This document shows, in pieces, positions 7,662 to 17,100 of a stretch of DNA of 64,000 bases. Below the pieces are notes generated by a model, which searched no databases, was not told where the DNA came from, and worked only from the letters and a program-made list of their open reading frames with translations. Made by a program: the position numbers and the translations under genes. The stretch covers positions 62,001 to 126,000 of the forward strand of contig JAJDCO010000130.1 of the NCBI GenBank assembly GCA_029260795.1. Direction: 5' to 3'. The DNA is from Planctomycetota bacterium. GTDB taxonomy: Bacteria > Planctomycetota > OFTM77. How positions within the stretch are numbered: position 1 is the first letter of the stretch; every line of letters begins with the position of its first letter.

Positions 7662-9362
7662 TCAAACCTGTGAGGTCACGCGCATCACCTCGTCGAGGCT
7701 CGTGATTCCTTGAAGCGCCTTGCGCAGCGCGTCGACCCAAAGCTCACGATAGTTGGTCTTCTCGGCCGCGATCTGAATCTCGGAATCGGTGGCTCGCTTG
7801 TAGATCAGCTCGCGGACCTCATCGCTGACGACCAGGAGCGAGTGGACGCCGACCCGGCCTCGATAGCCGGTCCCACGGCAGGTATCGCAGCCGGCTCCGC
7901 GTCGGAATCTCCCGCTGCCCACGAGCTCCTCAAAGCCCATCGAACGCAGGAGCGCGGGCTCGGGCTCACAGTCTTCAATGCAATCCGCGCAAATCCTCCG
8001 AACGAGCCGCTGAGCCAAGACGGCCAAGAGCGACGGCCCGATCATGTATGGCTGCACGCCAATGTTCAACAAGCGCGGGATTGCCTGAATCGCCGTGTTG
8101 GTGTGGAGAGTTGAAAGTACCAAGTGACCGGTGAGGGCCGCCTGGATCGCGATCGTGGCCGTCTCCTTGTCGCGAGTCTCTCCGATCATCACGACGTCGG
8201 GATCTTGACGGAGTATGGCACGCAGAGTATCGGCGAACGAACGCCCAGAACGCGCATCCACATGGACCTGGTTGACGAGATTCAGGCGATACTCGACCGG
8301 GTCTTCGACCGTCACGATGTTGATCTCGGGCGAATTGATGTAGGCCAACATTCCGCTCAGCGTCGTGCTCTTTCCGGACCCGGTAGGACCCGTCACGTAC
8401 ACCATCCCGAACGGGTTGGCCATCACCTCCTTGATCTTGGCGAGGATGTCAGGTGAAAAGCCCAGCTTGTCGAGCTCGACCGTGAGCCGCGAACGATCAA
8501 AGACGCGGCAGACGATCTTCTCACCGTAGATCGTGGGAAGACTCGAGACGCGGAGCTCGACCTTCCGACCGCCCCCGAGGGTCAAGACGATGACACCATC
8601 CAGAGGCTTGCGCTTCTCGGCGATGTTCAAACCCGCCAAGACTTTGATCCGGGAGCACACGGACGAGACGAGCTCACGCGGCAGCGATACGAGCTCCCGA
8701 AGCACGCCATCGACCCGCAAGCGTACCCGGAGCTTTTGCTCGCGTGGCTCGATGTGAATATCGCTCGCTCCGTCTTCGAGGGCTCTCCGAAAAACCTGAT
8801 CGACGACTTGAACGACCGGATTGTCACCGGCGACGGCCTGGAGGCGCTCCGGATCAGCCATCACCTCATCGGTGAGGTGGCGTAGATCGAGACTCGGATC
8901 TCCCAGCTCGATCTCGGTACTGGCCTGGTAGCGCGTCCGAATCGCCTCGGCGATCAGGGTCGGCGTCGAAACGACTGGCACGACGGGTCGACGAACGATC
9001 TCTTCGACTCGATCGACACCCCGCACATTGAACGGGTTGGAGAGGGCGACCGTCACTCCATTGCTGCTGGCTCCGATCACGACCAGGTCATGCTCCAGAG
9101 CGATCTCCCTCGAGACCGTCTCGACGACCTCTGTCTCCAACGACTCCAAGTCGAGCTCTCGAAACTCGAGACCGGACATTTGAGCCAGGGCGCGAAAGAC
9201 CTGATCCTCGGTCGCATCATCGCGAAGTAGCAGCAACTCCACGAGGTCACCCTTGCCGGCGAGCGAGTCCGCCTGGGCCGCCTGAACACAGCCGCCGTCG
9301 CATCCCATCTGCTCGATCAGGATCGACAGGAGTCTCTCTTTCAGACGAGCGGGTAGGTTCAC
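7662..9362 (-). CDS. gspE: GspE/PilB-type assembly ATPase
   Basis: 566 residues. An N-terminal T2SSE_N/MshEN domain covers about 1-150. The catalytic core follows with Walker A GPTGSGKST (about 325-333), the Asp box (IVTVEDPVEYRL), Walker B (RAILRQDPDVVMIGE), a His box (LVLSTLHTN) and a tetracysteine zinc element (CADCIEDC ... CDTCRGTGYRGR). All of these are the hallmarks of extension/secretion ATPases, not of retraction PilT. It drives pseudopilus assembly through the GspF platform protein at 610. It is transcribed convergently to the rest of the machine. Its ATG overlaps the stop of the upstream zinc-ribbon gene by 4 bases. Confidence 0.96.
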   Translation of the reverse strand: MNLPARLKERLLSILIEQMGCDGGCVQAAQADSLAGKGDLVELLLLRDDATEDQVFRALAQMSGLEFRELDLESLETEVVETVSREIALEHDLVVIGASSNGVTVALSNPFNVRGVDRVEEIVRRPVVPVVSTPTLIAEAIRTRYQASTEIELGDPSLDLRHLTDEVMADPERLQAVAGDNPVVQVVDQVFRRALEDGASDIHIEPREQKLRVRLRVDGVLRELVSLPRELVSSVCSRIKVLAGLNIAEKRKPLDGVIVLTLGGGRKVELRVSSLPTIYGEKIVCRVFDRSRLTVELDKLGFSPDILAKIKEVMANPFGMVYVTGPTGSGKSTTLSGMLAYINSPEINIVTVEDPVEYRLNLVNQVHVDARSGRSFADTLRAILRQDPDVVMIGETRDKETATIAIQAALTGHLVLSTLHTNTAIQAIPRLLNIGVQPYMIGPSLLAVLAQRLVRRICADCIEDCEPEPALLRSMGFEELVGSGRFRRGAGCDTCRGTGYRGRVGVHSLLVVSDEVRELIYKRATDSEIQIAAEKTNYRELWVDALRKALQGITSLDEVMRVTSQV

Positions 9363-9724
9363 GCCGAGCTCCCCGAACCCTCTTCGAGATCCGTCAGGAG
9401 CTCGTTGACGATCCGGCGTTGAAGCTCGTCTTGATACTCCCGGCGCTGCCCGCTGGTGGTCACGGAAGGCTCTGCCGATTCAGAGGCCTCTCGGGAAGAG
9501 GCGGGCGCTGGAGGTCCCGAGTCTCGCCGCGGGTCTTCCGCGGCTGGCGCACGCTGCGCAACCGGTGGAGCTCCGAGCTCTCCGCCACAGGCACCGCAGT
9601 AGTGGTCGACCGTGCCGTTGACGGCCGCCGTCGGTGGCCAGGGTGAGCCGAGATCGACCCCGCAGTCTCCGCAGAAATGTCGCGACGAACGGTTGTCGCG
9701 TCCGCAGCTGGGGCAGATCACCAT
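9359..9724 (-). CDS. Double zinc-ribbon protein coupled to the assembly ATPase
   Basis: 121 residues. A zinc ribbon is visible at 4-21 (CPSCGRDN ... CGDCG), and a half ribbon CGACG at about 44-48. The rest is a Pro/Ala/Ser-rich linker and a C-terminal helix (DELQRRIVNELLTDLEE). Its stop overlaps the gspE start by 4 bases, so the two are translationally coupled. Double-zinc-ribbon proteins often act as adaptors. Here a role in binding or regulating the ATPase is inferred from the coupling alone. Confidence 0.8.
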   Translation of the reverse strand: MVICPSCGRDNRSSRHFCGDCGVDLGSPWPPTAAVNGTVDHYCGACGGELGAPPVAQRAPAAEDPRRDSGPPAPASSREASESAEPSVTTSGQRREYQDELQRRIVNELLTDLEEGSGSSA

Positions 9725-10023
9725 CGAGCAGACCTTGCGCGCAGAACCTAGGTGATGTTCGCTACCGCCAAGACCAGCGGCAGCGCTCCTAGTCCTTATC
9801 GGGAACCGGAGCGCGCGTCTTGACTTACCTGCTGGTAGACATCCGGAGAATCACAACGACGGCTTTTCGCAGGACTTCTGTCGCGAAGAGATGGACTTGG
9901 AAACCGACCATGCTAGGATAACCGGCCCTCGGGCAGCGCTTGTCGATCGCTGGCTCGGGGCTCTCGACGCGCCCGCGGAATGGAAGCCGTCGAGACCGAC
10001 TCGATGCACTCAGGAGAAAGAGC

Positions 10024-10314
10024 GTGACCTACATCATCACCGAACCCTGCGTGGATGTTCGCGACCAAGCCTGCGTCGATGCGTGTCCGGTAGACTGTAT
10101 TCACTACGAAGACGGTAAGGACCGCACACTGTACATCAACCCCGAGGAGTGCATTGATTGCAGCGCTTGCCAACCCGCCTGTCCGGTCGAAGCCATCTTC
10201 CCGGAGGACGAGGTCCCAGACGAGTGGCAGGGTTACATCGCGGTCAACTACCAGTGGTTCGAAGACAAAGACGCCGCTCGGGCAAAGATCAACGAACTCA
10301 AGCCGCCTGCCTGA
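10024..10314 (+). CDS. Seven-iron ferredoxin (FdxA-like)
   Basis: 96 residues from GTG 10024, preceded by CAGGAGAAAG. Eight cysteines have the spacing of 7Fe ferredoxins: C9, C17, C21, C25 and C43, C46, C49, C53 (CIDCSACQPACPVEAIF). These bind one [3Fe-4S] and one [4Fe-4S] cluster. The opening MTYIITEPCVDVRDQAC and the ending VPDEW are typical of the FdxA group in Actinobacteria and Acidobacteria. It is a soluble low-potential electron carrier. It stands alone, with a strong hairpin behind it, so its partner oxidoreductase is not evident here. Confidence 0.94.
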   Translation: MTYIITEPCVDVRDQACVDACPVDCIHYEDGKDRTLYINPEECIDCSACQPACPVEAIFPEDEVPDEWQGYIAVNYQWFEDKDAARAKINELKPPA

Positions 10315-10332
10315 GGACGCCCTGAGGAGCCG

Positions 10333-10379
10333 AACCAACGAAGAAAGCCCTCGATGTTCGAGGGCTTTCTTCGTTGGTT
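10333..10379. terminator. Perfect 22-bp hairpin between ferredoxin and tRNA-Trp
   Basis: A perfect 22-bp inverted repeat (10333-10354 with 10358-10379) with a 3-base loop TGT. It lies between two convergent transcription units (ferredoxin on plus, tRNA-Trp on minus) and can stop both. It has no T tract on either side. Confidence 0.75.
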
Positions 10380-10420
10380 GCGATCTGGGCCACAGGATTC
10401 ATCCTCTGGTGAGAGAGGAG

Positions 10421-10497
10421 TGGCAGGGGCGGAGGGATTCGAACCCCCAACCCGCGGATTTGGAATCCGCTGCTCTACCAATTCGAGCTACGCCCCT
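10421..10497 (-). tRNA. trnW: tRNA-Trp (anticodon CCA)
   Basis: On the minus strand the sequence folds as a full cloverleaf: acceptor AGGGGCG/CGCCCCT, D arm GCTC...GAGC, anticodon stem GCGGA/TCCGC with loop TTCCAAA (anticodon CCA), T arm with TTCGAAT, discriminator G and an encoded CCA end. It decodes UGG. Confidence 0.97.
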
Positions 10498-10544
10498 GCG
10501 TTTGTGGCAGCCCTCCGTCGGCGAAGCCGGTGAAGAGAGCGGGG

Positions 10545-10573
10545 AGTATACGAGACGAGAAGCGAGCCTGCAA
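10545..10573 (-). promoter_or_regulatory. Sigma-70-type promoter of tRNA-Trp
   Basis: On the minus strand TTGCAG (10573-10568) and TATACT (10550-10545) are separated by exactly 17 bases, about 48 bases before the tRNA 5' end. Spacing and both hexamers fit a housekeeping promoter. Confidence 0.7.
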
Positions 10574-10614
10574 CCGACCGAGCCCGGTGCCTCGTACACC
10601 GACGAACCAAACGA

Positions 10615-10642
10615 AACAGGAGAAGCCGAGGCTTCTCCTGTT
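10615..10642. terminator. Hairpin without T tract
   Basis: Twelve-base arms AACAGGAGAAGC and GCTTCTCCTGTT with a CGAG loop. It stands upstream of the tRNA-Trp promoter and beside no recognised gene. Confidence 0.4.
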
Positions 10643-10662
10643 CGCGTTGTTCCCGTGTTGTT

Positions 10663-11034
10663 TCCACCCCAGAGTTAGCAACACTCGGGCCGCTAAGCGT
10701 TCAATCAGGCCGAGATTGAGCATCAAAGCGGGCGCTGGGCCATAAAGCTATTCTAGAGCGGGCTCTATCCCATCGAAACTCGTCGCGTGCCCGATTGGGA
10801 CCTCCGGATTGCCGAGCGAAACCGGGCCGACTCGCGTGACGAATTGTCCCGATTCCTCACCGGTGACCTGGACAACCTGCCCCCCCCAGCCACCGAACCA
10901 AAGAAAATCGGGAGCTTTGGGCCGTGACCCAAAGCTCCCGATTCCTTCGCGATCCGTGTCTCTGCTGTTTGTTTCCGAACTCCCCGTGTTCCCGTCGAGG
11001 AGGTCTACCCAAGAGAAAGCAACACTCGGGCCAT
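10663..11034 (+). repeat. Degenerate direct repeat, two copies about 340 bp apart
   Basis: The copies end at 10692 and 11034 in the identical 15-mer AGCAACACTCGGGCC. The 11 bases before it match as ACCC(C/A)AGAG(TT/AA). Both copies lie a short way downstream of a perfect hairpin and share CCCGTGTT and GTTTCC words in between. This suggests a duplicated hairpin-plus-tail unit that has since diverged. Confidence 0.5.
10906..10943. terminator. Perfect 16-bp hairpin, orphan
   Basis: Arms AATCGGGAGCTTTGGG and CCCAAAGCTCCCGATT with loop CCGTGA. Read on the minus strand it is followed by TTTCTTT, so it could end a minus-strand transcript. No gene adjoins it on either side. Confidence 0.5.
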
Positions 11035-11701
11035 TGGCTCCACGGAAACAGTCAAATCACGGCACCAGTCACAAGCGACGTCAAACAAGAGACTTGCGCC
11101 AATCGACTGGCGATGATTCGGTCCAGCGTCCGGCTCCGGACTCCTATGACTACCGAGACGATCTGTCATGTTGCATCCGAGATGGGCCAGAATGTCCCGA
11201 GAGGTCTGACCCCACAATCAGGCCAACAAGAAAGGGGCCGACTCCGACGCCCAGCACATCACCTCTCATCTTGCAACGAGAGGTCTTCCCACGTCGAAGC
11301 CGACCCCAATTCCCAAGAACGGGCGCTCCTTTCGGCACCCGCTGCGTTCGCTCGAAGCCGACCCCGCCCTCCTCCGAGGTTTAGCTGTCCCGAAGGCAGC
11401 CCGTCCGCCCCGGGGTCGGCTTGTCACGAACCGAGTTTTCAAAGCCGGCCCAGCGACCGTCACTACACGAAGATTGCTCGCGCCCCAAAGAGAGAGGTTG
11501 TCGTTCGGCCCTGATGTCATGCCCCGGGCCGTTGAGGGCCTCGCGCGCACTCCGCGAAGCTCTGGGCTGGAACCGGCGAATCCCTTGAAGTTTCCGCCCC
11601 TCCAGTCGTTCGAACGGGCGAGGAAGGACAAACAAAATCAAAAAAGTTCCGAAACCGCCTCGCGGGTCGCGCCCTTGCTTCCCGGCTTCCAACTCGGTCT
11701 C

Positions 11702-14128
11702 ATGGTCGTCCCTTTCGACCGAAACACTCAGCGAGAGAGGATCGTGCTGCGATCGCCTCGTTTCTGGACCGTGATCTCGGTCCTCCTCTTCGCCTTGACC
11801 CTCTACGGTGTGACGCTCCACCCTGGACTCCCTGGCGGTGACTCCGGCGAGCTCATCAGCGCTGCTCACGCGCTCGGGATCGCCCATCCACCCGGGTACC
11901 CGCTCTATACCGTGCTGGGGAAAGCGTTCGCGGAAGTAGTACCGATCGGTTCGATTGCGGTGCGATTGAATCTCTTCTCAGCCCTCACGCATGCACTTGC
12001 TCTGGTCGTTCTCGCCGTCGCCGTGACGCGCGCCACCGGTTCGCCGACAGCGGGTGCGATCTCCAGCTGCCTGCTCGCCGCCAACGCCCCGTTTTGGAAG
12101 TATTCGTTGGTGGCGGAGGTTTTTGCTCTCAACGACCTCTTCGTGAGTCTCCTGTTGCTGGCACTCACGGCATGGGTCCCAGCCGCGCGGCTGCCCAGTG
12201 ATCCACCTCGACGGGGGCCCATCTTGGGGATCGGTCTCCTGCTGGGCTTGATGGTCACGCACCACCACACCTTGGCACTCGTGGCGATTCCGACTGTCAG
12301 CTTGATCCTGGCGCTCCAGTGGTCATCCGCCCGACGTCGATTGGGCGTCGAATTGCCCGGTCCGTCACTCCCGGGAGGCCGAAACTGGATCGGGATCGGA
12401 TTGGCCATCGCACTCGGGCTTCTGCCGCTTCTCTACCTTCCTTGGGCGGCCTCTGGCTCGCCCCCTCTGAACTGGGACGATCCTCGAGATCTTCGATCTT
12501 TCGTATGGCTTCTCATGCGTGGGGACTACGGCACGTTCAGCCTGGCCCCCGAATCGAAGGGACTGCAGACGGACGTCAATCACTTCGCGCTGTACTTGGA
12601 GTCGATACTTCCTGACTTCGGTTGGATCGCTGGCGTCTTCATCATCGCCGGAATCCTGTCGATCCTTCGGAAAGAGCGGCGCCTCTGGGGCTGCTTGCTG
12701 TTGGGCGCGTTTGCCTTGCTCGGGTTGTTCTTCAGTCGAGTGCAGTTCCCGCTCGAGCCAGCCGTCTATCGCGGAGTCGTCGAGCGGTTCTACCTTCTTC
12801 CGAACATGCTGATCGCGCTGCTGATCGGCTTCGGGGTAGCAACGCTGTTGCCTCGGCTCCGCACCTGGTGGAGCCCGGCTCCGGCCCTCTTGTGTGGTGC
12901 GGCGATCTTGGCTCCTGTCTGCCTCCACGGCTCCCTTGTCGATCAACGAGGAAACACATTCTGCCGAGACCTGGGGACAGCATTGTTGGGGTCGGTACCC
13001 GCGAATGGTGTGCTCTTCACCCGAGGTGACCTGCTCACCAACACGGTGACCTACCTTCAAGTCGTCGAGGGTGCTCGACCGGACGTCATTCTCATCGACC
13101 AAGAGCTGATGACGTACGATTGGTACATTCGAGGCCTGAGATCTCGGCATCCAGGTCTGCTACCTCGACTCGATCGAGTGGAGCGTTTGACCTTTCACCA
13201 GCAGTCGTGGATTGGGCGCCCGCTTGCCTCTCCCGCTTCCGTCGTCTCACTCGACCTCGGAGACCGGATCCTCCAACTCGATCGTCGGCTCGTCGCCAAT
13301 GTGAGCCCGTTGAGCGACGGACGGGTCCAGGTCGACCTCGCGTTTCCCGAGTTGATCGGTACTTCGCTGAGCCGTGATGATCGAGCCATCGAGTTTCGGA
13401 CTCTGGATCGGTCCTACGGCATCGATCCGGCAATCGTGAGCGGCACCACGCTCGTCGGGGAGTATCCTTATGCCCACCACCCGGCACAGCAACGCCGTCA
13501 ATCCTGGGCACCTCTCCAATCCGGCGATCGCTACTCGGGCTTGCCGGGAACCGAGAACATCCACTGGTTCGATCACCTCATCGATCGCCGACCGATTTGC
13601 TTGGCCGGATACAAGGACACGTCGTTCCAGTCCCGATATGTCGCCGCCCCTCATGGATTGGTGACTCGGATTCGAAGAGCCACAGAGCCGGATCCACTCC
13701 GTGAACGGCTGATGCTCGTTCTGAATCTCATAGCGAGCTCGGAGCTCGAGAGCTTTTTCCGGGACTACGATCCCTGGAGCTTCGAGCATGCCAACAAGCA
13801 CCGCTTTCATCAGCTCGTCCTCCAAGGCGCACTGCTCCTGGCGCACCCCGAAGGTCGAGGCGTTCCGCCCGACCAAAAAGGGGTTTCCCGTGTACGCACT
13901 TTCCTCGAGCGAGAGCTGGTCCGCCAAACGCGAACCGGCGATCAGCCCCCCTGGTGGCTCGATACGCGGCGCGGCCTCGGTCTGCTTCTCGCGGCCTACC
14001 CTCCGTTCGAAGCTCCGCAGCGAGCGGCCTCTCTTCTTCGAGAGTTCGTGGCGTCGGCGCCCGAAGGAGCCGACGGAGAGGGAGACGTGAAGGCGATGCT
14101 CGATTATCTCCAGCGCCTTGGGTACTGA
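11702..14128 (+). CDS. DUF2723 family polytopic membrane protein (TMEM260-like glycosyltransferase)
   Basis: 808 residues from ATG 11702, chosen because the frame before it lacks protein character. The N-terminal GGDSGELISAAHALGIAHPP motif (about 45-64) is diagnostic of DUF2723. Around ten membrane helices span 20-440 (for example ALALVVLAVAVTR, GLLLGLMVTHHH). The C-terminal half is soluble and includes LFTRGDLLTN and a substrate-facing domain. Eukaryotic TMEM260 is a protein O-mannosyltransferase of this family, and the bacterial members are thought to be GT-C-like transferases. Substrate is unknown. It converges on the uvrA gene, leaving only 7 bases between stops. Confidence 0.88.
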   Translation: MVVPFDRNTQRERIVLRSPRFWTVISVLLFALTLYGVTLHPGLPGGDSGELISAAHALGIAHPPGYPLYTVLGKAFAEVVPIGSIAVRLNLFSALTHALALVVLAVAVTRATGSPTAGAISSCLLAANAPFWKYSLVAEVFALNDLFVSLLLLALTAWVPAARLPSDPPRRGPILGIGLLLGLMVTHHHTLALVAIPTVSLILALQWSSARRRLGVELPGPSLPGGRNWIGIGLAIALGLLPLLYLPWAASGSPPLNWDDPRDLRSFVWLLMRGDYGTFSLAPESKGLQTDVNHFALYLESILPDFGWIAGVFIIAGILSILRKERRLWGCLLLGAFALLGLFFSRVQFPLEPAVYRGVVERFYLLPNMLIALLIGFGVATLLPRLRTWWSPAPALLCGAAILAPVCLHGSLVDQRGNTFCRDLGTALLGSVPANGVLFTRGDLLTNTVTYLQVVEGARPDVILIDQELMTYDWYIRGLRSRHPGLLPRLDRVERLTFHQQSWIGRPLASPASVVSLDLGDRILQLDRRLVANVSPLSDGRVQVDLAFPELIGTSLSRDDRAIEFRTLDRSYGIDPAIVSGTTLVGEYPYAHHPAQQRRQSWAPLQSGDRYSGLPGTENIHWFDHLIDRRPICLAGYKDTSFQSRYVAAPHGLVTRIRRATEPDPLRERLMLVLNLIASSELESFFRDYDPWSFEHANKHRFHQLVLQGALLLAHPEGRGVPPDQKGVSRVRTFLERELVRQTRTGDQPPWWLDTRRGLGLLLAAYPPFEAPQRAASLLREFVASAPEGADGEGDVKAMLDYLQRLGY

Positions 14129-14135
14129 GTCGACA

Positions 14136-17100
14136 TCAGGCCCCGCTCTCGAGGGCGGTCGTGCGCCCCGAATCGGTCTCCTCCAGATGAGCTCGCTCGA
14201 GATGTTGTCGAAGGCAACGAGCGGTCTCGGACTTCTTCCGTTGCAGAATCACCGAAGGGTGACCTCGCGCGACGAGGCGCCCTCCACGCTCGCCGCCTTC
14301 AGGTCCCAGGTCGATGACATGATCGCAAGAAGCGATTACGTCGAGATTGTGCTCAATGACGATGACGGAGTGCCCCTCATCGACGAGCGCATGAAGCACC
14401 TCGACCAGCCCCTCTACATCAGCGATGTGAAGTCCCGTGGTTGGCTCGTCGAGCACAATCAAAGCCGGCTTCTTGGAGCCTCTTCCCAGCTCAGCCGCCA
14501 GCTTCAAGCGTTGCGCCTCGCCCCCGGACAGCGTCGGAGACGGCTGGCCCAGGGTCAGGTAGCCGAGACGAAGTCGTTGGAGAGTCGCGAGAGGGGCGCT
14601 GATCTTGGGAACATTGACGAAGAGATCGAACGCCTCATCGATCGTGAGCTGCAGCACTTCGGTGATCGAATGGTCTTTATATCGAATACTCAAAGTCTCT
14701 TCGACGAATCGCCTTCCGTCGCAGGAGTCGCACTCCACCGAGACGTCGGGCAGGAAGCTCATCTCGATACGCACTCGCCCCTGACCCTTGCAGGCCTCGC
14801 AACGGCCCTCAGCCGTGTTGAAAGAGAAGCGCGACGCCTTGAAGCCTCGGGCACGAGCGTCGGGCACACCTGCGAAGAGCTTTCGGATCTCATCCCAAAT
14901 ACCGACATACGAAGCCGGGACGGAGCGAGGCGTCTTGCCAATTGGGCTCTGATCGACCTCGATCGCGCGCTGAAGGTCACCGTCGATCTCGAGTGCCCGA
15001 TGGCCTCCAGGTGGCGGCGAGACCAGGCCGAGACGACGTCGCACGGCAGAATACAACACGTCACGCACGAGGCTGCTCTTTCCGGACCCGGAAACTCCGG
15101 TCACACAGACCAATGCGCCCAAGGGGAAATCGACGTCGAGTGCGGAGAGGTTGTGATGAGTCACGCCTCGCAGGGAGATGTGCCCGGCGCGTGCCCGTCC
15201 CACCCGCCGCGCGGGCAGCAGGCGCCGGCGCGCCCTGAGGCAGGCACCGGTGAGAGACTCCTCACAGTCTCGGATATCCGCGAGCTTACCACTCGCGACC
15301 ACCTGGCCTCCTCGTCGCCCTCCCCCCGGTCCCAGGTCGATGATGTGGTCCGCGGCCGCCATGGTTGCTTCGTCGTGCTCGACGATGATGATCGAGTTGC
15401 CCTGATCACGGAGATCACGGAGTGCCCCGAGGAGTCGCTCGTTGTCACGCGGGTGGATGCCGATGGTCGGCTCGTCGACCACATAGCAGACGCCCGACAG
15501 ATTCGATCCGAGCTGTGAGGCCAGCCGAATGCGCTGTGATTCTCCACCGGAGAGCGTGTCAGCCCGACGATCCAAAGTGAGGTAGTCCAGCCCGACACTC
15601 GTGAGGAATCGAAGCTTGGCGGTAACCTCTTCGATCAATCGGGCGCCGATCTCCCGAGCCCGTCCAGACAGGCTCAGTCGTTCCAGATGCTGGCGAGCGG
15701 CCTCGACGGATCGTCCGACGAGCTCGTGGATGCCGAGACCACCGACTCGCACAGCCAGAGCTTCTGGACGCAGGCGCCGCCCTTCACAGCTGCAACAAAC
15801 CTCCTCTCCTAAGAAGCGCTGAATGTAGCGCTCGACCGACTCCTTCGTCGTTGTCTTCCGAAGTGTCTCGACCTCCTCGGTCAAGACGCTCTCGAGCTTT
15901 CGCCTCGCCCGCGCGTCGAGATCTTGGAGCCGCTCGTTCGCACTGAATCCGGATTCCTCGATCTTCTTCCAGAAGCGTCGGCCGAGGGAGCGGCGCATGG
16001 GTCCCCCCTGAAGGAACACGATCCCGCCCCGCCTGAGCGGCTGATCCTCTTCTCCGAGCAAAAGCGCCGGCTCGACCCGATCGACGGTCCCGCGGCCACG
16101 GCAATTGGGGCAGGCTCCGCGCCGACTGTTGAAGGAGAACAGGCGTGGGTCGAGCTCTTCTATGGCCCGTCCACAGCTCGGACAGGTCGCATCGAGGCTG
16201 TAGAGTCGCTCGACGGGTCGGCGCTTGCCCTTGGCGTCCAGCTCCTCGACTACGACCTCGCCACTCGACCAACTGCTCGCCCGATCCAACGCTTCGTCGA
16301 GCACCTTGGGATCGTCGAGTGAGATCGTGAGCTCGGCCACGCCGACCTCGAGGTCATGCTCGACGTGTCGATCGAGCTTCGGAATCTCTTCGTCGCCGAA
16401 TGGAAACCACACACCGTCCAGACGAACCCCGGCAGTGCCCTGCCTCTCGGCGCGTTCCAGGACGTCTCGATGGGCTCCCTTCCGCCCTCGAACGACCGGA
16501 GCCAGCACACGCACTCGACGTCCGGCATGCTCGTCCAACACACTCTCGAGGACTTCCCGCCGGCTACGCACTGAAATAGAGACTTCACAGTCAGGGCAGT
16601 GCGCTTGCCCGATTCGGGCATACATCAGTCGAAGGTAGTGGTAGATCTCGGTCGCCGTGGCGACCGTCGAGTTGTGACCACCGCGGGTCGTACGCTGCTC
16701 GATCGCCACGGTCGGCGGTAGGCCGGTGACGGAGTCTACATCCGGCCGACTCAGGCCTCCCACGAACTGGCGAGCGTATGCCGAGAGATTCTCGAGATAC
16801 CGCCGTTGCCCCTCTTGGAAGACGATGTCGTAGGCCAAGGTGCTCTTCCCGGAACCGCTCGGTCCGGTCACCACGACCATTCGCCCCGAGGGGATCGCGA
16901 CTGAGACGTTGTCCAGATTGTGTTCCCGTGCTCCTTGGATGACGATGTCGCCCGAAGCCTGGCGGCGCCCGACCAAGCGGGAGGGGGGCTCGGTGTCACG
17001 GGGCGCAGGGGTCTCCGACTCCGACAATCGGAGCTTCAGAAAGCCACCGGTAATCGACTCCTCATTCGCGGCGACCTCTTCGGGTGTCCCGGTCGCGACG

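Larger units (their letters stand above)
10498..11701. other. 1.2-kb gene-poor region with hairpins and a degenerate repeat
   Basis: No open frame here shows a recognisable or codon-biased protein. The first 75 bases carry the tRNA-Trp promoter. The rest holds two perfect hairpins (10615-10642 and 10906-10943), a diverged direct repeat (10663-10692 and 11005-11034) and scattered copies of the 13-mer CGAAGCCGACCCC (11295 and 11353), with GGGGTCGGCTT in inverse orientation at 11412. The frame of the DUF2723 gene stays open upstream to 11474, but that part looks unlike protein. A decayed gene or an intergenic repeat element is possible. Confidence 0.6.

Noticed and set aside
6286..7740. 484-codon open frame on the minus strand over the secretin gene
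   Set aside because: It is a GC-driven shadow of the secretin coding sequence; no domain, no ribosome site, and the secretin family motifs lie on the plus strand.
10421..11701. tRNA-Trp followed by a gene-poor 1.2 kb, suggesting an integrated element
   Set aside because: No integrase or phage gene, and no second copy of the tRNA 3' end was seen in the window.
14118..15518. 466-codon plus-strand frame over the uvrA gene, and others such as 18939-19931
   Set aside because: Opposite-strand shadows of a clearly conserved gene; translated text has no family pattern.
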